This document shows, one piece after another, positions 1-9,024 of a DNA stretch of 64,000 nucleotides. The DNA is from UBA7672 sp963718145 (GTDB lineage Bacteria > Pseudomonadota > Alphaproteobacteria > Caulobacterales > Hyphomonadaceae). The position numbers and the translations under genes were made by a program. The stretch spans positions 744,001 through 808,000 of the forward strand of contig CAVQYJ010000020.1 in NCBI GenBank assembly GCA_963718145.1. Reading direction: 5' to 3'. Positions within the stretch are counted from its first letter, which is position 1. Every line of letters starts with the position of its first letter. Under the pieces are notes generated by a model that saw only the letters and a list, made by a program, of their open reading frames with translations, was not told the origin of the DNA and did no database searches.

Positions 1-712
1 TCTGCGGCGGGCCAAAAATGATAGCCACGTCAGATGCTACGGGCATCATCAGCGTGAAGCCCGACAGGTCTTCGGTTTCTTCGATCCCGCCAAGACCGAA
101 AACCGGACAACTCCCGATCACGAACATGCTTCGGTCAGGGACCAGGTAGTAGAGTCCCATACCTGAGAGGACATTGAAAACCCTTGGGCTAGGTTCAGCG
201 ACAGCGCGCATGCGCATGTTCTTCATTTCAACAGCGCGAAACGCAGGATCGGCAAGAAGGGCGCGGTCTTCATCGCTGAAGCTGCCCGGATCGCTGTCCA
301 TCTTCGCCTGCAATTTGGCAAAGTAGGAGTCGAAGCTCGCGTCTGGTACTATCTCCTCATGCGCATCAGGTGGGCGTTTGAACTGCAAGAACACGAAGTG
401 CTGCAGGAAGCCGCGTTGCTCACCTTCAATTCGTGGATCTGTTCCCGCGCGCACTGCCGAGACAATTTGTTCGAAGATCGGCCCGGTGTGATCCTCCAAG
501 TTCTCGGCATAAAATCTCTCTATCGCGTCGCTCTTAGTCCCATCGTCAGCCACGAAGGTGTTCAGGTCGCGTTTGCAGAACGCACCTTCAGGCGTGACGG
601 CATTGATGCCGTGTCTCGCCTTTGCTCCGTCAAAATACCAAAGCCATCGACCGTCGGTGAAATGCTTCGACAGCTGTTGCGGTACGTAGTGATGGTTGCG
701 GCTGATGCTCAT
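1..712 (-). CDS. DUF4238 family protein (partial, runs off the left edge)
   Basis: An open frame on the minus strand starts at an ATG whose complement is 710-712 and stays open for about 237 codons to the window edge. Its N-terminus, MSISRNHHYVPQQLSKHF, matches the opening of DUF4238 proteins (N-H-H-Y-V-P-Q-x-x-L). That motif recalls a short nuclease-like signature, but no reaction is proven for the family. The rest is soluble with no signal peptide or membrane segment. It lies 20 bases downstream of the small membrane protein gene and may be co-transcribed with it. The start lacks a clear Shine-Dalgarno sequence. DUF4238 genes are often found as accessory cargo; that is family knowledge, not something seen here. 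The C-terminus is missing. Confidence 0.8.
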   Translation of the reverse strand, partial: MSISRNHHYVPQQLSKHFTDGRWLWYFDGAKARHGINAVTPEGAFCKRDLNTFVADDGTKSDAIERFYAENLEDHTGPIFEQIVSAVRAGTDPRIEGEQRGFLQHFVFLQFKRPPDAHEEIVPDASFDSYFAKLQAKMDSDPGSFSDEDRALLADPAFRAVEMKNMRMRAVAEPSPRVFNVLSGMGLYYLVPDRSMFVIGSCPVFGLGGIEETEDLSGFTLMMPVASDVAIIFGPPQ

Positions 713-732
713 GGCGCGTGCTGAGATGTCAT

Positions 733-1125
733 TCAGCGCATTGACTCCACTGCAGGCCAGCCGAACCGCACGAAGAAAATCAGCGCCCCCATGATCACCA
801 CATACGCAAAGGGGATCAGGCCCCAAACGATCCTGCGCTCACAGGACTTGCTCAGACCCGGGCTGTTGGTGTCGGCAATTCGGAGCGCGTCGAACGCGAA
901 CCAGAGTCCCACAGCTGGAAGGATAAATAGGCTGACGGTGGTGAGAGTTCCTCGAGCGAGTCCAGCCGCGCCGCCATCGCCGCCATCGAGCGCAAGCCAG
1001 ACCCGGTTCATGGTCTCGATCGCAGCCTTTGCCAGGTCGGAATTGGTGAAGGCCTGCGCCAACAGAAACCCATTCCCGGCCATTACCGCTATCGCCCTCT
1101 CCTTCTGATGCTGGCGGTTCATCAT
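733..1125 (-). CDS. small two-helix membrane protein, function unknown
   Basis: A 130-residue protein starting MMNRQHQKER. Two hydrophobic stretches, about residues 62-83 and 100-120, predict membrane helices joined by a short loop containing one cysteine (around residue 95). The frame stays open upstream to 1320, but the extra 65 residues are arginine-rich and uneven in composition, so the ATG at 1125 is preferred. It lies between tRNA-Val and the DUF4238 gene, on the same strand as both. I do not recognise the family, and no catalytic motif is visible. Confidence 0.5.
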   Translation of the reverse strand: MMNRQHQKERAIAVMAGNGFLLAQAFTNSDLAKAAIETMNRVWLALDGGDGGAAGLARGTLTTVSLFILPAVGLWFAFDALRIADTNSPGLSKSCERRIVWGLIPFAYVVIMGALIFFVRFGWPAVESMR

Positions 1126-1335
1126 CCTCGGTTCCCAGAAGTAACCCGCGCCTTCCGCCGACCTTCGGCGCAAGAAAGATGGGGGGCTGGCCATCCGGTG
1201 CAACGCAGGGAAGCACAAAGCGACAACGCAAAAGAAGTCACTTTTTGGTCCCCCTTCGCGTTTCGTTCGCGACGAATTGTCCCTGGGCCTTGCGGCCACA
1301 GGGCCAAATCCGTTTGTCAATTCAGAGAGCTAGGC

Positions 1336-1410
1336 TGGTGGGCGGTACAGGGATCGAACCTGTGACCCCTACCATGTCAAGGTAGTGCTCTACCGCTGAG
1401 CTAACCGCCC
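1336..1410 (-). tRNA. tRNA-Val(GAC)
   Basis: Read on the minus strand, the sequence folds into a full cloverleaf. The acceptor GGGCGGT pairs with ACCGCCC, the D arm is GCTCAGCGGTAGAGC, and the anticodon stem CTACC/GGTAG carries the loop TTGACAT, giving anticodon GAC. The T arm is ACAGG-TTCGATC-CCTGT. The gene encodes its own CCA. It reads valine codon GUC (and GUU by wobble). Confidence 0.97.
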
Positions 1411-1520
1411 AATTCCAGCCTGGGACGTCCGACACGCTCGCTGACAAGGCGAGGCGCGCTTATTGCCTCGCGCGCGCTGGGGCGTCAATGGCGGGGGCGG
1501 CGGGGGCCCCGGCCGCCGCA

Positions 1521-1554
1521 AACAAAAAGGCCGGAGCAGGGATGCTCCGGCCTT
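1521..1554 (-). terminator. intrinsic terminator of the redox protein gene
   Basis: A perfect 12-bp inverted repeat (AAGGCCGGAGCA / TGCTCCGGCCTT, 4-nt loop) lies at 1527-1554. On the minus strand the right arm runs into TTTTTG. It is 25 bases past the stop of the minus-strand gene at 1579-3645, the normal place for a Rho-independent terminator. Confidence 0.85.
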
Positions 1555-1578
1555 TCCGTCTTGGTCTTCTGCTGAACC

Positions 1579-3645
1579 CTAGAGGTCCGGCGTGTCTTCC
1601 GCGGAGGGGCGGGCGAAGCGGGCTGCCCCGCTGTTGCCGCCAGCGAATTCCTTCGCATCGAGGCCGCCATTCTTGTCGAGGTCGAGGTCGGCGAAGCGCG
1701 CCTTCATCGAAGCCATCGGGCCGCGGAGCTCTTCAGGCTGGATCAGGTCGTCGGCGTTGTCGTCGAGCGAGCCGATCATCTGCGTCGACATCAGCTGTTG
1801 CTGCAGGTCGTTGCGGACGTTGTCGACGGTCTCGTCGGCCCAGCGATAGTTGACCCGGAAATACATCATCTCCTGGTAGGTCTGTTCGCCCCATGTGACG
1901 TTGTTGGTGTACGAGGGCAGCGGCGCGCCGGCGTCGTCCTTGGTCTCGAGGTGGAGCGTGCGGTTGGCCGGCGAGTTGTCATAGACCCAGGTGGCGATGA
2001 GCTTGGTGCCCTTCTTGACGAGGAGCGGCTCCACCGGATCGTAATCGCGCTGCCAGTTGAAGTCGTACTTCGGCAGCGAGAGAAGCATCGTCTCCTTGCC
2101 GTCCGGCGTCTTCTGCTTCAGCTCGACATGGTAGCCGCGATAGTGGGCGTGGGGGTAGAGCGTGTAGAGATACATGTCCGCCGGGGCGGTCAGGTAGGCG
2201 ATCTCCTTGTGGCGCGATTCACCGGCCGGAATGCTCAGCGCAAAGTCGCCGATCACGGTCGACCGCTTGATGAATTTCGGCGGGGCCTTCATCGTGTAGA
2301 AGCCGACCTGGGTCTTGTCGGTCGCGGTCTTGCCGGTCGTGGTGTAGTGCATCTGGAAGTTGAGCTTGCCGCCGGCCGGGACAGGCGCGCCGGCATTGTC
2401 GCCCATGATCTGCGCTTCGGCGCCTGGCGTGTAGGAGCCGACCGAACCGCCGGGGAGCTTCGAGCGCGGCAGTTTCGGATCCGGCGACCAGTTCGACACG
2501 ACATGGTGCAGCACGGAGCGGTCGCCCGGCTTGATCGAGATCGCCTTGAGCCAGGTGTCTTCCTTGAACGGGTTGTCGACGCGCTGGTTCTGGTAGGCGA
2601 CGATGCCCTTGGCCGGCACGTCGAACGACGGGATGTCGACGATCACGTCGGGCTTGCCGAGATAGGAGGGCCATTCCGGCGCTTCGCCGGCATGCGTCTT
2701 GAGGACGTCTTCGCCCGTGCCGCGCGGCGCGCCAGCTTCGAGCCAGTGCACCAGCGTCTTGGTCTGCTGGGTCGTCATCGCCTGGTCGTTCTTGAACTTG
2801 CCGATGTGCGGATCGGCAAAGTAGGGCGGCATGCGATCGGTGCGCACCGACTCGCGGATCATCGGCGCGAAGCCCTTGACCACTTCATACGAGTCCATCG
2901 CGAAGGGGGCGATGCCGCCCTTCTGGTGGCAGGTCACGCACTTCTGCTGCAGGATCGGCGCAACGTCCTTGGAGTAGGAGATCTTGGCGAAGTCCTGGGC
3001 CCGGGCGCGCTCCGGGAAGGCGACGGCCTTGCCGACCTTGACGTCGATGCGCGACCTGGCGACGGCCGTGCCGGCGAGGACCGCGTCGATCGCGTTGGCG
3101 GCGTAGGCGTCCTTCGCGGCGGCCTTCACGTTCGGCGCAGCGGCGTTGAAACGCTCGTCGAGCGGGCCGTGATAGGCGATGCGGAATCCGTCTTTCGGGT
3201 TGATGACGAAGACTTCGCCTTCGGTCTTCACGCCCAGCGATTCACCGACGAGCTGGTATTCATCCATCAGCACGGGGATGTCGAAGCCCTGCGCCTTGGC
3301 CTCTGCCGCAGCGGCGTCGCGCGTGTCGGAGAGGTTGGAGTTGAGCATGTAGAACAGGACGCCCTTGGCCTTGTAGGCGGCCTGGAGCTTTTCGAGTTCG
3401 GCAGCCGCGGTGCGCGACAGTTTCGAGCCGTTGGACTGGGTCATCACCACGATCGCAGGCGCGGCCTTGAAGTAGTAGAGTTCGTGCGCGAGGCGCGTCT
3501 GGTCGGTGAGCTGGAAGTTGTCCGCCTTCTCGGGGACCGAGACCGTTGTGGTGGGCGCTGGAGCAGCGACAACAACTGGAACTGTGATTGCGACTGTTCC
3601 CGCCATCAGGGCGAAGACGCTCGCGGCCAAAAGTGCACGCTTCAT
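1579..3645 (-). CDS. exported redoxin - cytochrome c - PHM-like copper monooxygenase - EF-hand protein
   Basis: A 688-residue exported protein. Residues 1-28 form a signal peptide (MKRALLAASVFALMAG). About 40-195 look like a thioredoxin/peroxiredoxin fold but have no cysteine; the usual CxxC place reads MTQSNGSK. A single c-type haem site, CVTCH, is at 236-240. About 370-600 resemble the peptidylglycine monooxygenase (PHM) fold, with ligands in PHM order: H380-H381, H433, H499-x-H501 and M593/M594. Two canonical EF-hand loops follow at 628-639 and 655-666. The only cysteines are the two haem ones. The ATG at 3645 is chosen because it opens the signal peptide and follows a GGAGA ribosome site. 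It is probably periplasmic and redox-active; the substrate is unknown. Monocistronic, with its own terminator. Confidence 0.85.
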   Translation of the reverse strand: MKRALLAASVFALMAGTVAITVPVVVAAPAPTTTVSVPEKADNFQLTDQTRLAHELYYFKAAPAIVVMTQSNGSKLSRTAAAELEKLQAAYKAKGVLFYMLNSNLSDTRDAAAAEAKAQGFDIPVLMDEYQLVGESLGVKTEGEVFVINPKDGFRIAYHGPLDERFNAAAPNVKAAAKDAYAANAIDAVLAGTAVARSRIDVKVGKAVAFPERARAQDFAKISYSKDVAPILQQKCVTCHQKGGIAPFAMDSYEVVKGFAPMIRESVRTDRMPPYFADPHIGKFKNDQAMTTQQTKTLVHWLEAGAPRGTGEDVLKTHAGEAPEWPSYLGKPDVIVDIPSFDVPAKGIVAYQNQRVDNPFKEDTWLKAISIKPGDRSVLHHVVSNWSPDPKLPRSKLPGGSVGSYTPGAEAQIMGDNAGAPVPAGGKLNFQMHYTTTGKTATDKTQVGFYTMKAPPKFIKRSTVIGDFALSIPAGESRHKEIAYLTAPADMYLYTLYPHAHYRGYHVELKQKTPDGKETMLLSLPKYDFNWQRDYDPVEPLLVKKGTKLIATWVYDNSPANRTLHLETKDDAGAPLPSYTNNVTWGEQTYQEMMYFRVNYRWADETVDNVRNDLQQQLMSTQMIGSLDDNADDLIQPEELRGPMASMKARFADLDLDKNGGLDAKEFAGGNSGAARFARPSAEDTPDL

Positions 3646-4120
3646 GGAAATCTCCAGAGGGACGGATGGTCGTGTAATTACGGTTACGATTATTACCCAG
3701 ACGTAAACGCGGGGCAATGCGGCGCCGGTAACAACCGGAAACCCTACCGTGTTTATGCGGTCACGATTGCGCGAACCGTAGCGGCGGCTGGCGCCACAGA
3801 AATCACCGCCGCAGACGCAAAAGCATCCGCGGCGGCAGTTGGCATGGCCATCGCCTCAACAGGAGGAGGAGAGCGAGGAAATGAGCCACGGTTCGACAGG
3901 GAGAGGGTTCTCCCTTGAAGCGACATGACGACAGACCAGGGCGTCCCGTAAGGTGATTTACCGTTACGACCTTGTTTTATTGACAGTTACAATTCTGTTA
4001 CAGCCGCCGGTCCTGTCCGTTTGTGGCAGGTGACATGGCGCGATCGGTGCATCCTGCTTCGCGCCGGTCCCCTTGCGGAGACACCCGGCTGCGCGGCGCG
4101 GGCGCCGCAGGACAAGGGCC
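3646..4120. other. intergenic region between divergent genes
   Basis: These 475 bases separate the minus-strand redox protein gene from the plus-strand acyltransferase. AT-rich patches with repeated TTACGGTTACG-like and TTACCGTTACG words lie at about 3673-3705 and 3955-3990, where divergent promoters would be expected. A TTGACA hexamer is at 3980-3985, but no convincing -10 follows at 17 bases. I see no supported gene. Confidence 0.5.
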
Positions 4121-5233
4121 ATGGCTAATCCGGCGACCGACGCGCCTGACCACACCGGCCTCGCCCTGGCGGATGGCGGCCGGTTCCTGGTGTTGGACGG
4201 GCTGCGCGGGGTTGCGGCCTTTGCGGTGATCCTGGACCATGTCGCATCCGAAACATTGCGGGCGATGCTGCCGGGGCGGTATCTGGCAGTCGATTTCTTC
4301 TTCGTGCTTTCGGGCTTCGTTCTGGCGCACGCCTATGGCGAGCGGCTGGCGAGGGGGCTGTCGCCGCTCGGCTTCCTGAGGCTGAGGCTGATCCGGCTTT
4401 ATCCGCTCTACCTGCTCGGGCTGGTGCTTGCCCTGGTCCCGCCGCTGTTCGGGGCGCTCAGGGGCTGGAATGTCGCTCCACTGTCCGAGGTCGGCATCGT
4501 CGCCGCGATCTCGCTGTTCTTCATTCCGGTCGCGCCGGTCTTCGGCTGGACCAGCGACCACCTCTATCCGCTCGACCGCCCGGCCTGGTCGCTGTTCTTC
4601 GAACTGGTCGCCAACGTGATCTACGCGGGCATTGCGCGCTTCCTGAGCTGGCGGGTGTTTGCGGTGGCAATGCCGATCCTTGCGCTGGCCGTCATGGTTA
4701 CCGTGATGCGTCATCCGGATGTCGGCGGACCGGGCTGGCTGTGGGCGCACTTCGACGCCGGGCTGTCGCGTGTGCTGTTCGGCTTCTTTGCAGGCGTCGC
4801 GATCTATCGGCTGAGAGGGCAGGTCCGCATTCCGGCGTTGCCGGCCTGGGGAAGCGTGCTCGCGCTCCTCGCCATCATCGCGGTTCCGGCGGCCGGCCTG
4901 TGGCGTCCGGCCTATGATGCATTCGCCGGCATCGTTCTGATGCCCCTGCTGGTCGCCTTCGCGTCGGGCGCGAAAGTTAGCGGCGTGTCGGCAAAGGTCT
5001 GCGGCGCGCTCGGGCTTCTGTCCTACGGCGTCTATGTCCTGCACGTGCCGGTGCTCGACCTGGTGGCGCTGGCCCTTACGGTGCTGCACACCGATTTGCC
5101 GTTCGGTTTCCTCAACGTTCTTCTGGTCGCAGGCCTCGCGGCGCTGGCCGCGGCGCTCGCCCACAGCGCCTATGATCTGCCTGTCCGCAGATGGCTCACC
5201 GCAACGTTCTCTGGCCGCGCGAAGACGGCCTGA
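4121..5233 (+). CDS. acyltransferase family 3 (OafA/NodX type) membrane protein
   Basis: A 370-residue integral membrane protein of the acyltransferase-3 family, which moves acyl groups (often acetyl) onto cell-surface sugars. The diagnostic start of the fold is present: FLVLDGLRGVAAFAVILDH near residue 25, with the catalytic-type histidine at its end, and AVDFFFVLSGFVLAHAY near 55. About ten hydrophobic segments follow, alternating with short arginine-rich loops. The ATG at 4121 has AAGGG just upstream and removes an arginine-rich out-of-character extension. It is the first gene of a plus-strand run of polysaccharide genes, so O-acetylation of the local O-polysaccharide is the likely role (inference). 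Confidence 0.85.
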   Translation: MANPATDAPDHTGLALADGGRFLVLDGLRGVAAFAVILDHVASETLRAMLPGRYLAVDFFFVLSGFVLAHAYGERLARGLSPLGFLRLRLIRLYPLYLLGLVLALVPPLFGALRGWNVAPLSEVGIVAAISLFFIPVAPVFGWTSDHLYPLDRPAWSLFFELVANVIYAGIARFLSWRVFAVAMPILALAVMVTVMRHPDVGGPGWLWAHFDAGLSRVLFGFFAGVAIYRLRGQVRIPALPAWGSVLALLAIIAVPAAGLWRPAYDAFAGIVLMPLLVAFASGAKVSGVSAKVCGALGLLSYGVYVLHVPVLDLVALALTVLHTDLPFGFLNVLLVAGLAALAAALAHSAYDLPVRRWLTATFSGRAKTA

Positions 5234-5354
5234 ACGCACATGACATCGGGAGAAGGTGGTTAACGGCAAGCCCCTACAGTGGCATGCGACTTGCTCGCGT
5301 ATGTGGGGAACAAGGTCGGTCCGCTGAGACTGCCGGACCCAGCACAGGCTGGTC

Positions 5355-6156
5355 GTGAAACAGGCGCTGAAACACATCGTCCGGGCCACCGGACTTGAAC
5401 GCAAGCACGTCGCTGCTGCGCGCATGTGTTGCGAACGCCACCTGCTCGCGCGCGTCGGCCGGGCGCGCAAGCGCTATATCGGGCGCATCCTCTGCTACCA
5501 TTCGATCGGACAGGAAGAGTGGGGCATCAATGATGTGACGCCTTCGATGTTCCGCCGTCATATCGAGCTGGCGCTGAACGCCGGCTACCGCTTCGTTCCG
5601 GCCTCCCAACTCGCCAAGACCGGCGGCAGGGCCCAAGGATCTCGCCATCACCTTCGATGACGGCATGAAGACGGTGGCGACGCAGGCTGCACCGATCCTC
5701 AAGGACTACAACCTTCCCTGGACCTTCTTCCCGGTCTCCGACTGGACCGAGGGTACGGTGCCGTGGGCGAAGGAGCTGGTCATGGACTGGCGCGACATCG
5801 AGAAGATCATGGCCGACGGCGCCGAAATGGGCAGCCACTCCGCGACGCATCCGGACTTCGGCAAGATCGACCTGGCGCAGATGACGGACGAGCTCGGCGG
5901 TTCGCGCGAACTGTTCGAGAAACGACTCGGCTTTGCGCCGGAGACATTCGCCATCCCGCTCGGCCAGTCGATGAACTGGAAGCAGGCCTCGATGAAGGCG
6001 GCGAACGATGCGGGCTACAAGGTCATCTACGCGCAGGCCGAGGAGACCCGGCCGACCGGCACGGTTCCGCGCACCTTCGTCACCAAGTTCGACGGCGACC
6101 GCATCTTCAAGGCGCTGCTGAAGGGCAAGTTCGACTATTGGGAGGAGTGGGTCTGA
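5355..6156 (+). pseudogene. polysaccharide deacetylase (NodB fold), frameshifted
   Basis: Two overlapping frames together make one NodB-type deacetylase of about 266 residues. The first (5355-5660) carries RILCYHSIGQEEWG. The second carries LAITFDDGMKT (metal-binding DD motif), PWTFFPVSDW and MGSHSATHPDF (the H-x-x-x-H metal motif). The join needs one base removed in the run CAGGGCCC at about 5629-5634, which gives R-P-K-D-L-A-I-T-F-D-D-G. All catalytic motifs survive, so either the break is recent or it is a base-calling error. The gene is followed directly (TGATG overlap) by the family 2 glycosyltransferase. The family removes acetyl groups from surface or cell-wall amino sugars. Confidence 0.8.
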
Positions 6157-7145
6157 TGACGCCGCGCCCGGTCGCGAAGCGGAAAGTGTCTGTCGTCGTG
6201 CCGACGCGCGACCGGCCCAACCTGCTGCGTGAGGCCCTGGCCTCGATCCGCGCGCTGGAAGGCGACGACCTGACATTCGAGATTCTCGTGGGCGACAACG
6301 GCAAGGATCCCGGATCGCGCATCGCCGCCGAGGAGTTCGGGGCGACCTACCTTCCCGTCGGCCGCAACGGAGCAGGGGCGGCGCGCAATGCCGGCCTCAA
6401 GGCCGCAACCTGCGACTTCATCGCCTTCCTCGACGATGACGATGTCTGGACCAGGGACGCCGTGCGCGGCCAGCTTGCCGTGCTCGACGCCGATCCGTCC
6501 CTCGAAGCCTGCTTCGCGCAGATCATGTCGACCGACCAGGACCTTCGCCCGACATCCGAAGCCTGGCCGGCGGAAAGTCCCGGCGACGGCGATGAACTCA
6601 TCCGCACCATGCTTTCGGGCTATTATCCGCAAATTGGCGCCACGCTTGTCCGGGCTTCGCTGCGCGAGGGTGTCGGCTATTTCGACGAGACCCTGCTCGG
6701 CGACCAGGACTGGGACTGGCAGATCCGCGTCGCCCGCCGCCGTAAGGTCGGCTTCTCCAAGACCCTGTGCGTACTGTTTCGCCAGCGCCCGCCGGGTTCG
6801 TTCGACAAGCTGCGCCTGATGCGTCTTGGCTTCACCCGCCGCGTCTTCTTCCGCCACGCGCTGGCCGAGCGCGGCGTGTGGCGGAACCCGAAGAAGTTCA
6901 TTGCGGCCTACATCAAGGTGGTGTGGCAGTACTACGACTACTTTACCGACGCCGCGGTGAGGCGCTCTCAGCTCGGCGAGCGCCAGGCGGCGCGACGCGC
7001 GGTATGGGGCGCGTTCCGCACTTTCCCGCTGCGCGCGATATTCCATCTGGTCAGCAACACGCCGCTGCATCACGCCTTCTTCTCTTCGCTGGCGGCGGAC
7101 CGCCCGCCCTCGCCGGAGGCGACTCCCGATGCCCTACGAAAATAG
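6156..7145 (+). CDS. glycosyltransferase family 2
   Basis: A 330-residue GT-A fold transferase. It starts with KVSVVVPTRDRPNLLREALA, typical of GT2, followed by FIAFLDDDDVWT (metal/nucleotide-binding aspartates, around residue 95) and GDQDWDWQIRVARR (acceptor-side ED-like motif). No membrane helix is predicted, so it should act at the inner face of the membrane. The ATG at 6156 overlaps the stop of the deacetylase gene and has GGAGGAG 9-15 bases upstream, so the two are translationally coupled. Its end overlaps the next transferase by 17 bases. The sugar donor cannot be told from sequence. Confidence 0.88.
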   Translation: MTPRPVAKRKVSVVVPTRDRPNLLREALASIRALEGDDLTFEILVGDNGKDPGSRIAAEEFGATYLPVGRNGAGAARNAGLKAATCDFIAFLDDDDVWTRDAVRGQLAVLDADPSLEACFAQIMSTDQDLRPTSEAWPAESPGDGDELIRTMLSGYYPQIGATLVRASLREGVGYFDETLLGDQDWDWQIRVARRRKVGFSKTLCVLFRQRPPGSFDKLRLMRLGFTRRVFFRHALAERGVWRNPKKFIAAYIKVVWQYYDYFTDAAVRRSQLGERQAARRAVWGAFRTFPLRAIFHLVSNTPLHHAFFSSLAADRPPSPEATPDALRK

Positions 7146-8064
7146 CTCTCCCACGGCGGTCTCGGCGCCGATCGACGTGGCCTTCGGTTTCGACCATCGC
7201 TACGTGCCGCACACGGCGAACGTCATGTCGGCGATCATGCGCCACGCGCCGGGCGCCGACATCCGCTTCATCCTCGTGCATTCGGGTGTCACGCCAGACC
7301 AGCAAAAGCGCATGGAATCGGTTGCAGGAGGCGCGCGTTTCCTCTGGATCGAAGTGGGCGAAGATGACCTGCCGGCCTATGCCGACCGCGGGCATCTCAA
7401 TCGCACCGTGCTGTTCCGCCTCGGCCTCGAGACCATGGCGCCGCCGGACTGCCATCGCGTGCTCTATGTCGACGCCGACACCATTGTGATGGGCGACATC
7501 CGCGAGCTGTGGACGGCCGACCTCGGCGGCCATGCGCTGGGCGCCGTGACTGACCACTGGTCGGACATGGAAGCGTTCGCCAAGCTGTGGAACCTGCCCA
7601 CCGAAGGCGCGCGCTATTTCAACGCCGGCATCCAGGTGATCGACCTCGACAAGGTTCGCGAGGGCAAGCTGTTCTCCAAGGCGCTCGATTTCGTCTTGGA
7701 GCACGACGCCAAGCTGCTGTTCGGCGACCAGGACGCTCTCAACTATGTCTTCTGGAACAAGACGGCGGTGATCGAGCCGGCGTGGAATGTCCAGCGTTTC
7801 CAGACCGCGAAGGAACGCGCCGCGGAAACCCGCGCCGATCGCAAGTGGGGCAAGTCTGCGCCGCGGCTGATCCATTACATCGGCACCGAGAAGCCGTGGG
7901 CGCGGAATGTCTGGCACCCGTGGGCCTGGGCGTACTGGGAAAACCTGCGCCGTACGCCGTTCCTGAAGGACGTGCAGGCGACGTACGGGATGGACATGGC
8001 GCAACTCCTGCGCCTGCGCCTGCGCTGGCTGCTGCGCCGGCCGGCGGGGACGTTCCTGCAATGA
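7129..8064 (+). CDS. glycosyltransferase family 8
   Basis: A 311-residue family 8 transferase (retaining, LgtC/glycogenin-like). Visible motifs are IDVAFGFDHRYVPHTANVMSA near the N-terminus, LYVDADTIV with the metal-binding DxD at 115-117, YFNAGIQVIDL, LLFGDQDALN, and HYIGTEKPW near the C-terminus. The basic, leucine-rich tail (about residues 285-305) resembles the membrane-binding tail of LgtC. The next gene is a close paralogue, overlapping by four bases (ATGA). Members often add galactose or glucose to lipopolysaccharide; the donor here is not known. Confidence 0.9.
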   Translation: MPYENSSPTAVSAPIDVAFGFDHRYVPHTANVMSAIMRHAPGADIRFILVHSGVTPDQQKRMESVAGGARFLWIEVGEDDLPAYADRGHLNRTVLFRLGLETMAPPDCHRVLYVDADTIVMGDIRELWTADLGGHALGAVTDHWSDMEAFAKLWNLPTEGARYFNAGIQVIDLDKVREGKLFSKALDFVLEHDAKLLFGDQDALNYVFWNKTAVIEPAWNVQRFQTAKERAAETRADRKWGKSAPRLIHYIGTEKPWARNVWHPWAWAYWENLRRTPFLKDVQATYGMDMAQLLRLRLRWLLRRPAGTFLQ

Positions 8065-9024
8065 CGCCCGCGGATGGCCAGGTCAGCGCTGGGGTTGCGG
8101 GTGCGGCCGCAGGCGACAAGCCTGTTGGCGAGATCGATGTCGCATTCGGCGTGGATGCGAATTTTGCCGTCCATGCTGCGGCGGTGATCGCGTCGGTCGT
8201 GCGTTACGGCAAGGGCGGGAGGTTCAGGTTCATCGTGCTGCACACCGGCGTGACGCCGCAGACGCAGACGCGCGTCGAGTCGGTTGCGCCAGGCCAGCGG
8301 TTTGTCTGGGTCGAGGTGAGCGATGCCGACCTGCCGCCATTTGCGGACCGGGGGCATTTCACGCGGGCGACGCTGTTCCGGATGGGACTGGAAAAGCTGG
8401 CGCCCATGGATGCGAAGAAAGTCGTCTATCTCGACGCCGACATCACCGTGATGGCGGATGTGCGCAAGCTGGCGGCGGTCGATCTCGACGGCGCTCCGGT
8501 TGGCGCGGTCTACGACCCCAACGTGGATGCCGAAGCGTTTGCCGCGAAGTGGAATCTGGCGGGACCGGGCGCATATTTCAACGCCGGGATCCTGCTGGTC
8601 GACCTTGAGAAAATACGGGCCGAGGGGCTGTTCGCCAAGGCGATCGCCTTCATAGCCAAGCACGACCGCGAGCTGCCGTGGAACGACCAGGACGCGCTCA
8701 ACTGGGCGCTGTGGGGCAGGTGGAAAAAGCTGGATGCGGCGTGGAATGTCCAGCGGTCGATGGCGATCGCCGATGCGGCGAAGATGTTGCCGGCAGACAA
8801 GCGGATCGGCGGGAAGAAGCCGGCGATCATCCACTTCACGGGCGGCGACAAGCCTTGGGTGATGGGGGCGTATCATCCCTGGTCTCACGTCTACTGGATG
8901 TCGCTGAACCGCACGCCGTTCGTCGAGGATCGTGATGGCGAAGCAGGGCTTCACAGCCAAGGAGCGGCTGAAGCTGCTGGTGCGCTGGCTGCGCTGGTGG
9001 CCGTGGCTGGGGCGCCGGCCTTAG
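8061..9024 (+). CDS. glycosyltransferase family 8, tandem paralogue with a C-terminal frameshift
   Basis: A second family 8 transferase with the same motif order as its neighbour: IDVAFGVDANFAVHAAAVIAS, YLDADITV with DxD at 125-127, YFNAGILLVDL, WNDQDALNW and HFTGGDKPW. At about 8929-8932 one extra base breaks the frame. Removing it turns FVEDRDGEAG into FVEDVMAKQGF, aligning with FLKDVQATYGM of the paralogue, and gives a basic tail (ERLKLLVRWLRWW) ending at 9022-9024. Without the correction the frame stays open to 9572, but those residues look unlike protein. The pair probably arose by duplication. Catalytic residues lie before the break, so it may still work. Confidence 0.8.

Noticed and set aside
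1798..3918. 706-codon open frame on the plus strand opposite the redox protein gene
   Set aside because: Composition is Val/Gly/Arg/His-rich and mirrors the codon pattern of the real minus-strand gene; no ribosome site or domain. An antisense shadow.
3979..4010. Possible sigma-70 promoter with TTGACA before the acyltransferase
   Set aside because: No acceptable -10 hexamer at the right distance, so it is mentioned only as a hexamer.
3998..5470. 490-codon minus-strand frame opposite the acyltransferase
   Set aside because: Arg/Gln/His-rich shadow of a clear membrane protein gene.
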